Source of the DNA: Ensifer sp. IC4062
GTDB taxonomy: Bacteria > Pseudomonadota > Alphaproteobacteria > Rhizobiales > Rhizobiaceae
DNA: 64,000 bases
Reading direction: 5' to 3'
Assembly (NCBI RefSeq): GCF_020193575.1
Contig: NZ_JADYVD010000024.1
Span: forward strand, 37,476 to 101,475
Part shown: positions 1 through 7,778 of the stretch, piece after piece
How the letters are laid out: each line of letters opens with the position of its first letter
Numbering within the stretch: the first letter of the stretch is position 1
Notes under the pieces: generated by a model
Database searches by the model: none
What the model was told of the DNA's origin: nothing
What the model saw: the letters and a program-made list of their open reading frames with translations, nothing else
Position numbers and translations under genes: made by a program

Positions 1-283
1 GGGAGAGCAGGAGCAACGCGCCCGCCAGCCCGCCGATCGCCGAAATTGCACCGAGCAAGATTGCGTTCCGCCGGTCTGCCCGTATTTCCTTGGCGTAGGC
101 GAGCGCCGAGGTGACGTAGCCTGGCAGTTGGATGATCGACGAGGTGGCGTTGGCAACGATCGGCGACAGGCCGCCAAGGGTCATGGCGCCGAAGGTCAGA
201 AAGGTGCCGCCGCCGGCAATGGCATTAACGACACCGGAGAGGAATCCCGAAACAAAAAGCAGAAAAGCTTGAACGATTGTCAT
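1..283 (-). CDS. TauE/SafE-family (DUF81) membrane permease, N-terminal part
   Basis: The first ~94 residues of an inner-membrane protein whose 3' end lies outside the window. The translation begins MTIVQAFLLFVSGFLSG and continues with the glycine-rich NAIAGGGTF signature and a second hydrophobic segment, as in sulfite/organosulfonate exporters of the TauE/SafE (DUF81) family. Substrate cannot be told. An in-frame ATG six bases upstream is possible, but the run of G residues sits better for the start given here. It is divergent from rplS. Family call fairly sure, function open. Confidence 0.75.
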   Translation of the reverse strand, partial: MTIVQAFLLFVSGFLSGVVNAIAGGGTFLTFGAMTLGGLSPIVANATSSIIQLPGYVTSALAYAKEIRADRRNAILLGAISAIGGLAGALLLLS

Positions 284-289
284 GGCCAT

Positions 290-613
290 CCCCCGAACGC
301 GTGGACACCGGGATAGCCGTTGGCGATATCGACCGCAAGCCCGGGGCCCCTTGTGCCTCCGATGTCTGCAATTTCAGACAATTCTGATAAAATGCCGCTC
401 GCGAGACTGGCGACGCCGAAAAATCGGCTTTCGGGGATGACAAGGCGGATTGTTTGGTGTATGTGCCGCCCCGGTTCGGGTTCTTTGCCCGTCGACCATC
501 AACAAAGAATGGCGAATCCGCTCCTGCCATAAATACGGCAAGGCTTGAAGGGAAATCCAACAGGCTGATCGAGAGCGCTCTGGCTGTTTCAGAAGAACGC
601 AAAGGTTAGACCG
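290..613. other. Divergent intergenic region TauE/SafE - rplS
   Basis: 324 bases without a convincing gene. Presumably carries the two divergent promoters. A short inverted repeat (CAGA-CAAT-TCTG) next to an AT-rich TAAAAT lies near 375-393, but I see no confident -35/-10 pair. An AAAGG ribosome binding site precedes rplS. Confidence 0.4.
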
Positions 614-1147
614 ATGAACATCATCCAGCAGTTGGAAGCCGAACAGGCCGCCAAGATCGCCGCAAAGCGCACCCTTCCCGATTTCTCCGCCGGCGACACC
701 GTCCGCGTCAATGTCCGCGTTGTCGAAGGCAACCGTACCCGCGTTCAGGCCTATGAAGGCGTCTGCATCGCCCGTTCCGGCGGCGGCCTCAACGAAAGCT
801 TTACCGTCCGCAAGATCTCCTATGGCGAAGGCGTCGAGCGCGTATTCCCGGTTTACTCTCCGCTCGTCGAGAGCGTCGAAGTGGTTCGCCGCGGTAAGGT
901 CCGCCGCGCCAAGCTCTACTATCTGCGCGATCGTCGCGGCAAATCGGCCCGTATCGTGGAAAACACCGGCACGCGCGCCCGCAAGCTGAACGAAGCCGAG
1001 CGCCAGGCCGTTGCCGACGAGAAGGCACGCATCGAGGCTGAAAAGGTTGCCGCCGCCCAGGCTCTCGCAGCCGAGAAGGCCGCAGCCGAAGCCGCCGAAG
1101 CAAAGGCAGCGGAAGAGGCAAAGGCAGCAGAGAACGCTGCGGAATAA
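614..1147 (+). CDS. rplS: 50S ribosomal protein L19 with long acidic/alanine-rich C-terminal tail
   Basis: Ribosomal protein L19, at the 30S-50S interface. Residues 1 to about 115 are the conserved L19 fold ([11 protein letters not shown] start, [35 protein letters not shown]). Bacterial L19 is usually ~115 residues; here it continues to 177 with a low-complexity tail of Ala, Glu and Lys, predicted helical or coiled coil. The gene stands alone here rather than directly behind trmD, and is followed by a strong terminator. Start supported by an AAAGG site nine bases upstream. Tail function unknown; long tails are known from rhizobial L19 proteins. Confidence 0.97.
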   Translation: MNIIQQLEAEQAAKIAAKRTLPDFSAGDTVRVNVRVVEGNRTRVQAYEGVCIARSGGGLNESFTVRKISYGEGVERVFPVYSPLVESVEVVRRGKVRRAKLYYLRDRRGKSARIVENTGTRARKLNEAERQAVADEKARIEAEKVAAAQALAAEKAAAEAAEAKAAEEAKAAENAAE

Positions 1148-1170
1148 GTTTTCAATTCCTCGGAATTGTC

Positions 1171-1201
1171 AGAAAGGCGGCCTCGAGCCGCCTTTCTTTT
1201 T
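1171..1201 (+). terminator. Intrinsic terminator of rplS
   Basis: Perfect 11-bp stem (AGAAAGGCGGC / GCCGCCTTTCT) with a 5-base loop, running into TTTTT, 24 bases after the rplS stop. Confidence 0.9.
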
Positions 1202-1333
1202 GCCGGTTCTGCCCGGCGCCCTGCTCAAGTGAACAGGATTTCGCATCGATCCTGAATCCAGCGATCTATCTTCTTGTCTTTCCGGTAAAATTCGTGACAT
1301 TTTCTGTCGCCACAATTTTCGGGAGCTTCTCCA

Positions 1334-2143
1334 ATGACATGCCGTCGCCATGTGCTTGCGGGCATAGCCGCAGCCCTCGCCGTTCCATTCGTATTCTCTG
1401 CGCCCGCTTACGCGAGCGACCTGCCGGACCTCGGCGGCAAGACGGTCGTCGTCGTGACCGAAAATGCCTATCCGCCGCTGCAGTTCGTCGATCCCAAGAC
1501 CGGCCAGGCGGTCGGCTGGGAATATGATGCGATGAACGAGATTGCCAAGCGGCTCAACTTCAACGTCGAGTACCAGAACACGAGCTGGGATGCGATGATC
1601 CAGGCCGTCTCCGACGGCCAGTACCAGATCGGCATGACCGGGATCACCATCAAGGACGACCGCAAGGAGAAGGTCGACTTCTCCGACCCCTATATGCGCT
1701 CGCAGCAGTTCATGCTGGTGCGCGGCGACGAAGCCCGCTTCAAGGACGCCAAGAGCTTCGCTGCGGTGGAGGATGCGCTGATCGGCGCCCAGCCCGGCAC
1801 GTCGCCGTTCTACACCGCGGTCTATGAAATTCTCGACGGCAACGAGCAGAACCCGCGCATCAAACTGTTCGAGACCTTCGGCGCGACCGTGCAGGCGCTC
1901 AAGGCCGGCGATGTCGACCTCGTGCTGACCGACAGCGTGGCGGCGCAAGGCTATGTCGATTCGTCCGAAGGCAAGCTCAAGGTTGTCGGCGAGCCGCTCG
2001 GCACGGAGGATTTCGGCTTCATCTTCCCGAAAGGCTCCGACCTCGTCGCCCCGATCAATGCCGCCATCAAGGCGCTGAAGGAGGACGGCACCTTCGATGC
2101 GCTCAACAAGAAATGGTTCCTCGACTACAAAATGGGCGGCTGA
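1334..2143 (+). CDS. Polar amino acid ABC transporter, periplasmic substrate-binding protein
   Basis: Periplasmic binding protein of the SBP_bac_3 family (glutamine/histidine/cystine type). A Sec signal peptide is visible: basic MTCRRH, hydrophobic core, cleavage expected after ...SAPAYA near residue 27. The mature part has the family hallmarks [50 protein letters not shown] near residue 100, and ends with WFLDYK. 269 residues is normal. It is followed by the matching permease, but no ATPase gene lies beside them. The ligand cannot be read from sequence. Confidence 0.92.
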   Translation: MTCRRHVLAGIAAALAVPFVFSAPAYASDLPDLGGKTVVVVTENAYPPLQFVDPKTGQAVGWEYDAMNEIAKRLNFNVEYQNTSWDAMIQAVSDGQYQIGMTGITIKDDRKEKVDFSDPYMRSQQFMLVRGDEARFKDAKSFAAVEDALIGAQPGTSPFYTAVYEILDGNEQNPRIKLFETFGATVQALKAGDVDLVLTDSVAAQGYVDSSEGKLKVVGEPLGTEDFGFIFPKGSDLVAPINAAIKALKEDGTFDALNKKWFLDYKMGG

Positions 2144-2148
2144 TCGCC

Positions 2149-2199
2149 GGGGCGGGATGAGGAATGTGCGGCTTTTCCGCCCGCATCCCGCTCCAACTT
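2149..2199. repeat. Palindromic intergenic repeat, family B (copy 1)
   Basis: Imperfect palindrome GGCGGGATGAGGAA...CCGCCCGCATCCCGC. Related copies lie near 25090, 34480 and 55035, and a weaker one near 6865. It separates the binding-protein gene from the permease and contains an ATG (2164) in frame with the permease that is therefore a poor start candidate. Confidence 0.7.
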
Positions 2200-2208
2200 A
2201 TCGGAATC

Positions 2209-3030
2209 ATGATGGCGCCAGTTAAATCCGACACTTCCGAAAAGGGCGACTATCCCTGGTGGCTGGTCGCCCTTCTCTTGATCGCCGCGGCACTTGCCGC
2301 GGTCATCATCACCAACGACGTCTTTTCCCAGGTCTTCGGCGTTGTCCTCAAGGGCATCGGCGTCACCATTTTCGTGACCCTGGTCGGTTTTGCGCTGGCG
2401 ACCGTGCTTGGCCTCGGCGTGGCGTTGATGGCGCTTTCCGAGCACGTTGCGCTGCGCCAGACTGCGCGCTTCTACACCGAGGTAATCCGTGGCGTCCCGA
2501 TCCTCGTCCTGCTCTTCTACATCGCCTTCGTCGGAGCGCCGGCGGTGGTGGTCGTATTGAATTTCGCGGCCGCGCCGGTCATTTCTACAGGCTGGATGGA
2601 GCCGCTCGTCGTTCGCGACATCTCGCTGATGTGGCGGGCGATCATCGCCCTGATGATCGGCTATTCGGCCTTCATCGCCGAGGTCTTTCGCGCTGGCATC
2701 CAGTCGGTCGACAAGGGGCAGGTGGAGGCGGCCAAGGCGCTCGGGCTCTCGCGCTACCAGCGCTTTCGCCTCGTCGTCTTCCCGCAGGCGATCCGCGTCA
2801 TCCTGCCGCCGCTCGGCAACGACTTCGTGGCGATGGTCAAGGATTCTTCGCTGGTCTCGGTGCTAGGCGTCGCCGACATCACCCAGATGGGCAAGATCTA
2901 CGCCTCGGGCTCATTCCGCTTCTTCGAAACCTATTCCATTGTCGCCTATGTCTATCTCATCCTGACGATCGGCCTGTCGCTGGCGCTCCGGGCGCTCGAG
3001 CGGCGGCTGAGACGGGCGGAGGCGCGGTAG
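2209..3030 (+). CDS. Polar amino acid ABC transporter permease (HisMQ type)
   Basis: Inner-membrane permease of the His/Glu/Gln/Arg family, partner of the binding protein immediately upstream. About five hydrophobic segments; the ATPase-contact EAA loop is clear (VEAAKALGLSRYQRF, then VFPQAIR), followed by LPPLGNDFVAMVKDSSLVS typical of this family. I place the start at the ATG pair 2209/2212, because the further upstream in-frame ATG lies inside a palindromic repeat. About 273 residues. An ATPase must come from elsewhere in the genome, or this pair shares one. Confidence 0.9.
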   Translation: MMAPVKSDTSEKGDYPWWLVALLLIAAALAAVIITNDVFSQVFGVVLKGIGVTIFVTLVGFALATVLGLGVALMALSEHVALRQTARFYTEVIRGVPILVLLFYIAFVGAPAVVVVLNFAAAPVISTGWMEPLVVRDISLMWRAIIALMIGYSAFIAEVFRAGIQSVDKGQVEAAKALGLSRYQRFRLVVFPQAIRVILPPLGNDFVAMVKDSSLVSVLGVADITQMGKIYASGSFRFFETYSIVAYVYLILTIGLSLALRALERRLRRAEAR

Positions 3031-3041
3031 CTTCGCTTCAT

Positions 3042-3090
3042 CTCCCAACCCCGCGACCTTGTGGGGAGGGGGAAGCTGAAGAGGAGTAGG
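3042..3090. repeat. Palindromic intergenic repeat, family C (copy 1)
   Basis: TCTCCCAACCCC...TTGTGGGGAGGGGGAAG: a short version of the GGGGAG-type palindrome that recurs at 7730, 16880, 23425, 35760, 53190 and 57065. Resembles the RIME-type mosaic elements of Rhizobiaceae. Confidence 0.6.
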
Positions 3091-3150
3091 GATGGAATGT
3101 TAGCGGCGTCGCTTCCATCTCGCCAATTGCCGAACAGTCGAAAAATTGAT

Positions 3151-3279
3151 ATGAGCACGGCCATGGAACCCAAATTCGGATGTCGCGAACAGAAAATCGT
3201 CGTGCTGCAGGACCACAAGCGTCTGCCGGCACGGTTTTTCGCGCGGGTTTCCGGCGCGCTCACCAGCCGCCTATCCTGA
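3151..3279 (+). CDS. Possible 42-residue small protein ahead of leuC
   Basis: A short frame starting MSTAMEPKFGCREQ and ending LTSRLS, basic, with no membrane segment. Its stop codon is built into an intrinsic terminator, which is how a short independent gene would end. The ribosome binding site is weak (an A-rich stretch), and a second ATG at 3163 is equally possible. I do not recognise a family. It could equally be the remains of a leader ahead of leuC. Confidence 0.35.
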   Translation: MSTAMEPKFGCREQKIVVLQDHKRLPARFFARVSGALTSRLS

Positions 3280-3296
3280 TCGTTCGATCAGTTTTT
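3276..3296 (+). terminator. Intrinsic terminator or attenuator upstream of leuC
   Basis: Perfect 7-bp stem CTGATCG-TT-CGATCAG followed by TTTTT, 58 bases before the leuC start. It can end a small upstream transcript or attenuate read-through into leuC. Confidence 0.7.
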
Positions 3297-3354
3297 CCGG
3301 CCGCTCTGCTGCCGACCCTTCCCATATTCTGAAAATTCGAATGGACATATCGCC

Positions 3355-4764
3355 ATGAGCGCACCGCGTACCCTCTATGACAAGATCTGGGACGATCATC
3401 TGGTCAACAGCCAGGACGACGGCACCTGTCTTCTCTACATCGATCGTCACCTCGTCCACGAGGTGACGAGCCCGCAGGCCTTCGAGGGCCTGCGCATGGC
3501 CGGCCGCAAGGTCCGCGCGCCGGAAAAGACGCTCGCCGTCGTCGACCATAACGTCCCGACGTCGCCGGATCGCCACCTCGGCATCAAGAACGAGGAGAGC
3601 CGCATCCAGGTCGAGGCGCTCGCCAAGAATGCTGCCGACTTCGGCGTCGAATATTACTCCGAGAACGACAAGCGCCAGGGCATCGTCCATATCGTCGGCC
3701 CCGAACAGGGCTTCACTCTGCCTGGCATGACGATCGTCTGCGGCGACAGCCACACCTCGACGCACGGTGCTTTCGGCGCGCTCGCGCATGGCATCGGCAC
3801 CTCGGAAGTGGAGCATGTTCTGGCGACGCAGACGCTGATCCAGAAAAAGGCGAAGAACATGCTGGTGCGCGTCGACGGCCAATTGCCGCCGGGCGTCACT
3901 GCCAAGGACATCATCCTCGCGATCATCGGCGAAATCGGCACCGCCGGCGGAACCGGCCATGTCATCGAATTCGCCGGCGAAGCCATCCGGTCGCTCTCGA
4001 TGGAAGGCCGCATGACGATCTGCAACATGACGATCGAAGGCGGCGCCCGCGCCGGTCTGATCGCGCCGGACGAGACGACCTTCGCCTATATCAAGGACCG
4101 GCCGCGCGCGCCGAAGGGCAAGGCCTGGGACATGGCGCTCGAATACTGGAAGACGCTCAACACGGACGAGGGCGCTCATTACGACCGCGTCATCGTGCTC
4201 GACGCGGCCAATCTGCCTCCCATCGTTTCCTGGGGCTCCTCGCCGGAAGACGTGGTGTCGGTGCAGGGCATCGTTCCGAATCCGGATGAGATCCAGAATG
4301 AGACCAAGCGTGCTTCGAAATGGCGTGCGCTCGACTATATGGGCCTGAAGCCCGGCACGAAGATCACCGACATCGCCATCGACCGGGTCTTCATCGGCTC
4401 TTGCACCAATGGCCGCATCGAGGACCTGCGTGCCGTCGCCAAAGTTGTCGAGGGCCGCAAGGTCGCCCCGACCGTTTCGGCCATGATCGTGCCCGGCTCC
4501 GGCCTCGTCAAGGAACAGGCGGAAGCGGAGGGGCTCGACAAGATCTTCAGGGAAGCGGGCTTCGACTGGCGCGAACCCGGCTGCTCCATGTGCCTGGCGA
4601 TGAACGACGACCGGTTGAAGCCGGGCGAGCGCTGCGCTTCGACGTCAAACCGCAACTTCGAAGGCCGCCAAGGCTTCAAGGGGCGCACCCATCTCGTCTC
4701 GCCGGCAATGGCCGCCGCCGCGGCGGTTTCCGGGCACTTCGTCGATATCCGCGAGTGGAAATAA
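3355..4764 (+). CDS. leuC: 3-isopropylmalate dehydratase large subunit
   Basis: Large subunit of isopropylmalate isomerase (LeuCD), which converts 2- to 3-isopropylmalate in leucine synthesis; cytoplasmic 4Fe-4S enzyme. Starts [15 protein letters not shown]. The cluster cysteines are visible in [20 protein letters not shown] and GCSMCLAMN; 469 residues is the usual length. The small subunit leuD lies about 14 kb away in the same window (18719), the split arrangement common in rhizobia. A hairpin terminator follows at once. Confidence 0.98.
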   Translation: MSAPRTLYDKIWDDHLVNSQDDGTCLLYIDRHLVHEVTSPQAFEGLRMAGRKVRAPEKTLAVVDHNVPTSPDRHLGIKNEESRIQVEALAKNAADFGVEYYSENDKRQGIVHIVGPEQGFTLPGMTIVCGDSHTSTHGAFGALAHGIGTSEVEHVLATQTLIQKKAKNMLVRVDGQLPPGVTAKDIILAIIGEIGTAGGTGHVIEFAGEAIRSLSMEGRMTICNMTIEGGARAGLIAPDETTFAYIKDRPRAPKGKAWDMALEYWKTLNTDEGAHYDRVIVLDAANLPPIVSWGSSPEDVVSVQGIVPNPDEIQNETKRASKWRALDYMGLKPGTKITDIAIDRVFIGSCTNGRIEDLRAVAKVVEGRKVAPTVSAMIVPGSGLVKEQAEAEGLDKIFREAGFDWREPGCSMCLAMNDDRLKPGERCASTSNRNFEGRQGFKGRTHLVSPAMAAAAAVSGHFVDIREWK

Positions 4765-4790
4765 GCCGGTTCGAGCTTTTCCGGCATCTC

Positions 4791-4817
4791 AGGCCGCCCT
4801 CCGGGGCGGCCTTTTTT
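4791..4817 (+). terminator. Intrinsic terminator of leuC
   Basis: AGGCCGCC / GGCGGCCT stem followed by TTTTTT, 27 bases after the leuC stop. Confidence 0.88.
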
Positions 4818-4871
4818 AATGCGCGCGACGGTGCGAGAATGGAACGGCCAGCCGACAGATGAGGAAGGCCT

Positions 4872-5417
4872 ATGCCTGACGACGCCAGACTCCCGACCCG
4901 CCGCCTCATGTTGCTGCGCCATGGCAAATCCGCCTGGCCGGAGGGGGTTGCCGACCATCGCCGGCCGCTTGCCGGCCGCGGTCGGAAAGCGGCGCCGGCC
5001 ATCGGCGCCTTCATGGCGCGACAGGAACTCATTCCGGATCTCGCGCTCGTTTCGACCGCACGGCGCGCCCACGAGACCTGGGAGCTTGTTGCCGCGGCGT
5101 TGCCGCGCAAGGTTGACGCCCGCGATGCCGTCGGCATCTACGAGGTCGCCGCCAAGGCCATGATCGATGTGATCCGCAAAGTGGACCCCTCGGTCGAGAA
5201 GCTCATGCTCGTCGGGCACAATCCGGGCATGGTGGAGCTTGCACTCCTGCTTGCCGGCGGCGGAGACGAGGTGGCGTTGGCGCGCCTGCGCGAGAAGTTT
5301 CCGACGGCCGGGCTGGCTGTGATGGATTTCGCCATCGAGCAGTGGTCGGAGATCGCGCCCGGCACGGGCCGGCTCGTTCAGTTCGTGACACCGCGCATGC
5401 TGGACAACGGGACGTGA
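4872..5417 (+). CDS. SixA-type histidine phosphatase
   Basis: Member of the histidine phosphatase (phosphoglycerate mutase-like) superfamily, SixA branch. The phosphoacceptor motif LLRHGKSAW is at residues 14-22 and the second conserved histidine is in LVGHNPGMVEL. 181 residues, longer than E. coli SixA (161). In E. coli SixA acts on phosphohistidine of phosphotransfer proteins; whether that holds here is inference. Monocistronic between the leuC terminator and a convergent L,D-transpeptidase gene. Confidence 0.85.
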   Translation: MPDDARLPTRRLMLLRHGKSAWPEGVADHRRPLAGRGRKAAPAIGAFMARQELIPDLALVSTARRAHETWELVAAALPRKVDARDAVGIYEVAAKAMIDVIRKVDPSVEKLMLVGHNPGMVELALLLAGGGDEVALARLREKFPTAGLAVMDFAIEQWSEIAPGTGRLVQFVTPRMLDNGT

Positions 5418-5476
5418 TGCAGCAACCAAATGCTGCAGCGATGTTAGCGCGTTTGATTGGACGCGCGGCGCTGTTG
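5418..5476. repeat. Degenerate intergenic repeat, family A (copy 1)
   Basis: ATGCAGCAA...CTGCAGCG followed by GTTTGATTGGACGCGCGGCGCTGT: a decayed copy of the two-module family A element seen intact at 35612. Confidence 0.6.
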
Positions 5477-5479
5477 TTC

Positions 5480-6028
5480 CTACACCACCTTCACGATCGT
5501 CCCCTGGCGCATGTGCCGGATCAGGCGCTTCATTGCCGGCAGGCTGACGGCGACGCAGCCCTGCGTCGGCTCGTAGCCGGGGCGGATCAGGTGGAAGAAG
5601 ATAGCCGAGCCGGCGTTGCGCCGTCTGCAGAAAACGTTCCAATCCATGACGAGGCACACGTCATAGAGGCCGTCATCGCGCATCATCGTCTCGTGGCTTG
5701 CCGCAAGCGGGGCCTTGGCCGGGCGATTGTATGAGGCGTGCCTGGGATCGTCGCACCACAGCAAGTCGCGGCGGATAGCGCGCATCGGCAGGCAAGTCGG
5801 CGGCAACGAGATGCGGTCGCGGCGCATGTAGCCGCCGATCAGCTTCATCGACGCTCGCGGCGTCGCGCCGTCGCCCTCGCGCTTGATTGCCGTTACGCCG
5901 CTTCGGCCGATCGCTGCCTGCTCCGTTCTGCCGTCGAAACTGACAAGCGCGCGCCGGCGGTCGCGCGGCGCCATTCTCACGACGATCGTTGATTTCGGTG
6001 ATCTTACTCCCGACGTTTTCTTGCGCAT
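5480..6028 (-). CDS. L,D-transpeptidase family protein (YkuD fold, no signal peptide)
   Basis: YkuD-type L,D-transpeptidase domain covering most of the protein: KREGDGATP, a GGYMRRDR segment, WCDDP...YNRP, FFHLIRPGYEPTQGCVAVS with the catalytic cysteine. The usual SxGCxR motif reads QGCVAV here, as in the variant group of short YkuD proteins without an export signal. Frame is open to 6130, but the extra N-terminus is unlike the family, so I choose the ATG at 6028 (182 residues; weak ribosome site). Divergent from a CenR-like regulator. Envelope role is inferred. Confidence 0.8.
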   Translation of the reverse strand: MRKKTSGVRSPKSTIVVRMAPRDRRRALVSFDGRTEQAAIGRSGVTAIKREGDGATPRASMKLIGGYMRRDRISLPPTCLPMRAIRRDLLWCDDPRHASYNRPAKAPLAASHETMMRDDGLYDVCLVMDWNVFCRRRNAGSAIFFHLIRPGYEPTQGCVAVSLPAMKRLIRHMRQGTIVKVV

Positions 6029-6171
6029 TATTCTCACAAAATTTTGCCTTGTCCGTGACTTGATGACGACCATAGGCATGGTTGCATTTATGACGGAGTT
6101 CAACGGCGGCCGGCTTGCCAAGTGCGGCATTTGAGCTAGTTTGATTCAGGAAGCAAACAGGAATTGTCCCT

Positions 6172-6855
6172 ATGGCGACACGCACCATTCTCCTTGTCGA
6201 TGACGACAATGACCTGCGCGAGACACTGGTAGACCAGCTTTCTCTCTATGAAGAGTTCGACCTTCTCCAAGAAGCAACCGCCGGCAAGGGGATCCAGGCG
6301 GCTCGTGCGCATCAGGTTGACCTCCTGATCATGGATGTCGGCCTGCCCGACATGGATGGCCGCGAGGCCGTCAAGCTCCTGCGCAAGGGTGGCTTCAAAG
6401 CGCCGATCGTCATGCTGACCGGGCACGACACCGATTCGGACACCATCCTGGGGCTCGAAGCGGGCGCCAACGACTACGTCACCAAGCCCTTCCGCTTTGC
6501 CGTGCTGCTCGCCCGCATCCGCGCCCAGCTTCGTCAGCACGAGCAGAGCGAGGACGCCACATTCAGCGTCGGCCCCTACACCTTCAAGCCGAGCCAGAAG
6601 CTGCTGACGATGGAGAATGGCCAGAAGATTCGCCTGACCGAGAAGGAAGCGGCGATCATCCGCTATCTCTATCGCGCCGATCAGAAAGTGGTCACGCGCG
6701 ATGTCCTGCTCGAGGAGGTCTGGGGCTACAATTCCGGCGTCACCACGCATACGCTGGAGACGCACGTGTACCGGCTCCGTCAGAAAATCGAGCGCGACCC
6801 TTCCAATGCGGAGATTTTGGTGACAGAGAACGGCGGCTACAAGATCGTTCCTTAA
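6172..6855 (+). CDS. cenR: OmpR/PhoB-type response regulator, CenR-like
   Basis: Two-domain DNA-binding response regulator. Receiver domain residues 1-120 with acidic DDD near 10-12, phospho-acceptor Asp in LLIMDVGLPDMDG, conserved Thr (MLTGHD) and Lys (VTKPF). Winged-helix domain residues ~130-227 with LTEKEAAIIRYLY and THTLETHVYRLRQKIE. The text closely resembles alphaproteobacterial CenR, an essential envelope regulator in Caulobacter and Sinorhizobium, but the gene name is by resemblance only. No histidine kinase lies next to it. Divergent from the L,D-transpeptidase gene. Confidence 0.7.
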   Translation: MATRTILLVDDDNDLRETLVDQLSLYEEFDLLQEATAGKGIQAARAHQVDLLIMDVGLPDMDGREAVKLLRKGGFKAPIVMLTGHDTDSDTILGLEAGANDYVTKPFRFAVLLARIRAQLRQHEQSEDATFSVGPYTFKPSQKLLTMENGQKIRLTEKEAAIIRYLYRADQKVVTRDVLLEEVWGYNSGVTTHTLETHVYRLRQKIERDPSNAEILVTENGGYKIVP

Positions 6856-6861
6856 GCGGGA

Positions 6862-6904
6862 TCGCGGAAGGGTGTGAAGCGCACTTCCGTTCGCATTCCG
6901 CTTC
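6862..6904. repeat. Partial intergenic repeat, family B (copy 2)
   Basis: GGAAGGGTGTGAAGCGCACTTCC...GCATTCCGC, a weak version of the family B palindrome directly after the response regulator; could serve as its terminator hairpin. Confidence 0.4.
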
Positions 6905-7008
6905 TACTGCCTGTCCCTAAATCGTATCGATTTATGGATAAAGACATGCAGCAATTCAAAGTGCTACAGCGTCCTGTGCGCGTCTGAAAAGACGCCCGGC
7001 GCTGTAAA
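6904..7008. repeat. Intergenic repeat, family A (copy 2)
   Basis: Two-module element: a CCTAAATCG/CGATTTATGG palindrome flanked by CTGC...ATGCAG, then CAATTCAAAGTGCTACAGCG and the GCGCGTCTGAAAAGACGC hairpin closing with GCGCTGTA. Almost identical in layout to the copy at 35612. Confidence 0.85.
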
Positions 7009-7032
7009 ATGTGAGCTGGGAGAATTGCCGCC

Positions 7033-7488
7033 TTGGCACTCAACGACGACATCGCGCTTTTGTCCAATGTGGCGCTCTTTGCCGATATCAGCGAAGACAA
7101 GCTGAGGCTGATTGCCTTCGGTGCCGAGCGTCGCCGCGTGCTGAAGGGCCAGGAGCTTTTTCGCGAGGGGGCGCCGGCCGACTGCGCCTTTGCCGTTGCT
7201 GCTGGCAGTTTCACGCTCTCAAAGGCGGACGGCGAGGGGCGACAGCAGCATGTGGCCACCGTCGAGCATGGCGCGCTTCTTTCTGAACTGGCATTGATCT
7301 CGATGGTCGAACGCAAGTTCACGGCGACCGCCGACGAAGACAGCGAAGTCATCCGCATCAATCGCCCGCTATTTCGCCGGATGCTGGAAGAGTATCCGGA
7401 GGTGACGGCGCTTGTGGAAGCTCGCATTCGCGAGAACCTGCAGGCGATGATCCGGCGCGCCGAGGCGCTCGCGGGGCGGTTTGCCTGA
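7033..7488 (+). CDS. Stand-alone cyclic-nucleotide-binding (CRP-like) domain protein
   Basis: 151 residues made of one cNMP-binding beta-roll (LFADISEDKLRLIAFGAERR, GQELFREGAPADCAFAVAAGSF, LLSELALI, FTATADEDSEVIRI) and a C-terminal helix; there is no helix-turn-helix domain, so it is not a transcription factor of the CRP type. The start is TTG, preceded by GGGAGAA at a normal distance. Between two family A repeats. Ligand and partner unknown. Confidence 0.8.
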   Translation: MALNDDIALLSNVALFADISEDKLRLIAFGAERRRVLKGQELFREGAPADCAFAVAAGSFTLSKADGEGRQQHVATVEHGALLSELALISMVERKFTATADEDSEVIRINRPLFRRMLEEYPEVTALVEARIRENLQAMIRRAEALAGRFA

Positions 7489-7590
7489 CGGGATCATCGA
7501 GGTCGGTACCGTCTCAAAAGACCGCTCGCCAAAGGGGGAGGGGCTCAGGTAGCGCTCGTGTCACTACGGTTCAATACGCGAAAACGCTAC

Positions 7591-7690
7591 TGCATGGTTC
7601 CTTAAATCGGAGCCGATTTAAGGGCAAACATGCAGTAATTCAAAGTGCCACAGGATCCTTGCGCCTCAGATAAGACGCGGTGCTCGTAGT
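7591..7690. repeat. Intergenic repeat, family A (copy 3)
   Basis: TACTGCATG...CCTTAAATCG-GAGC-CGATTTAAGG...CATGCAGTAATTCAAAGTGCCACAG, then a weaker second hairpin ending GGTGCTCGTAG. First module intact, second decayed. Confidence 0.85.
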
Positions 7691-7727
7691 GGGGTGCTTT
7701 AGTATTGTGCACGCCATCGGGCGTGAG

Positions 7728-7775
7728 CGCATACCCCCTCCCCTTTGTGGGAAGAGGTTGGGGAGGAGTAACCGC
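7728..7775. repeat. Intergenic repeat, family C (copy 2)
   Basis: CCCCCTCCCCTTTGTGGGAAGAGGTTGGGGAGGAG, a RIME-like palindrome between two convergent genes. Confidence 0.55.
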
Positions 7776-7778
7776 GAA

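Noticed and set aside
2164..2208. Upstream ATG giving the ABC permease an extra 15 residues
   Set aside because: This ATG lies inside a palindromic intergenic repeat and the extra residues (MCGFSARIPLQL) are repeat-encoded; the ATG pair at 2209/2212 is better.
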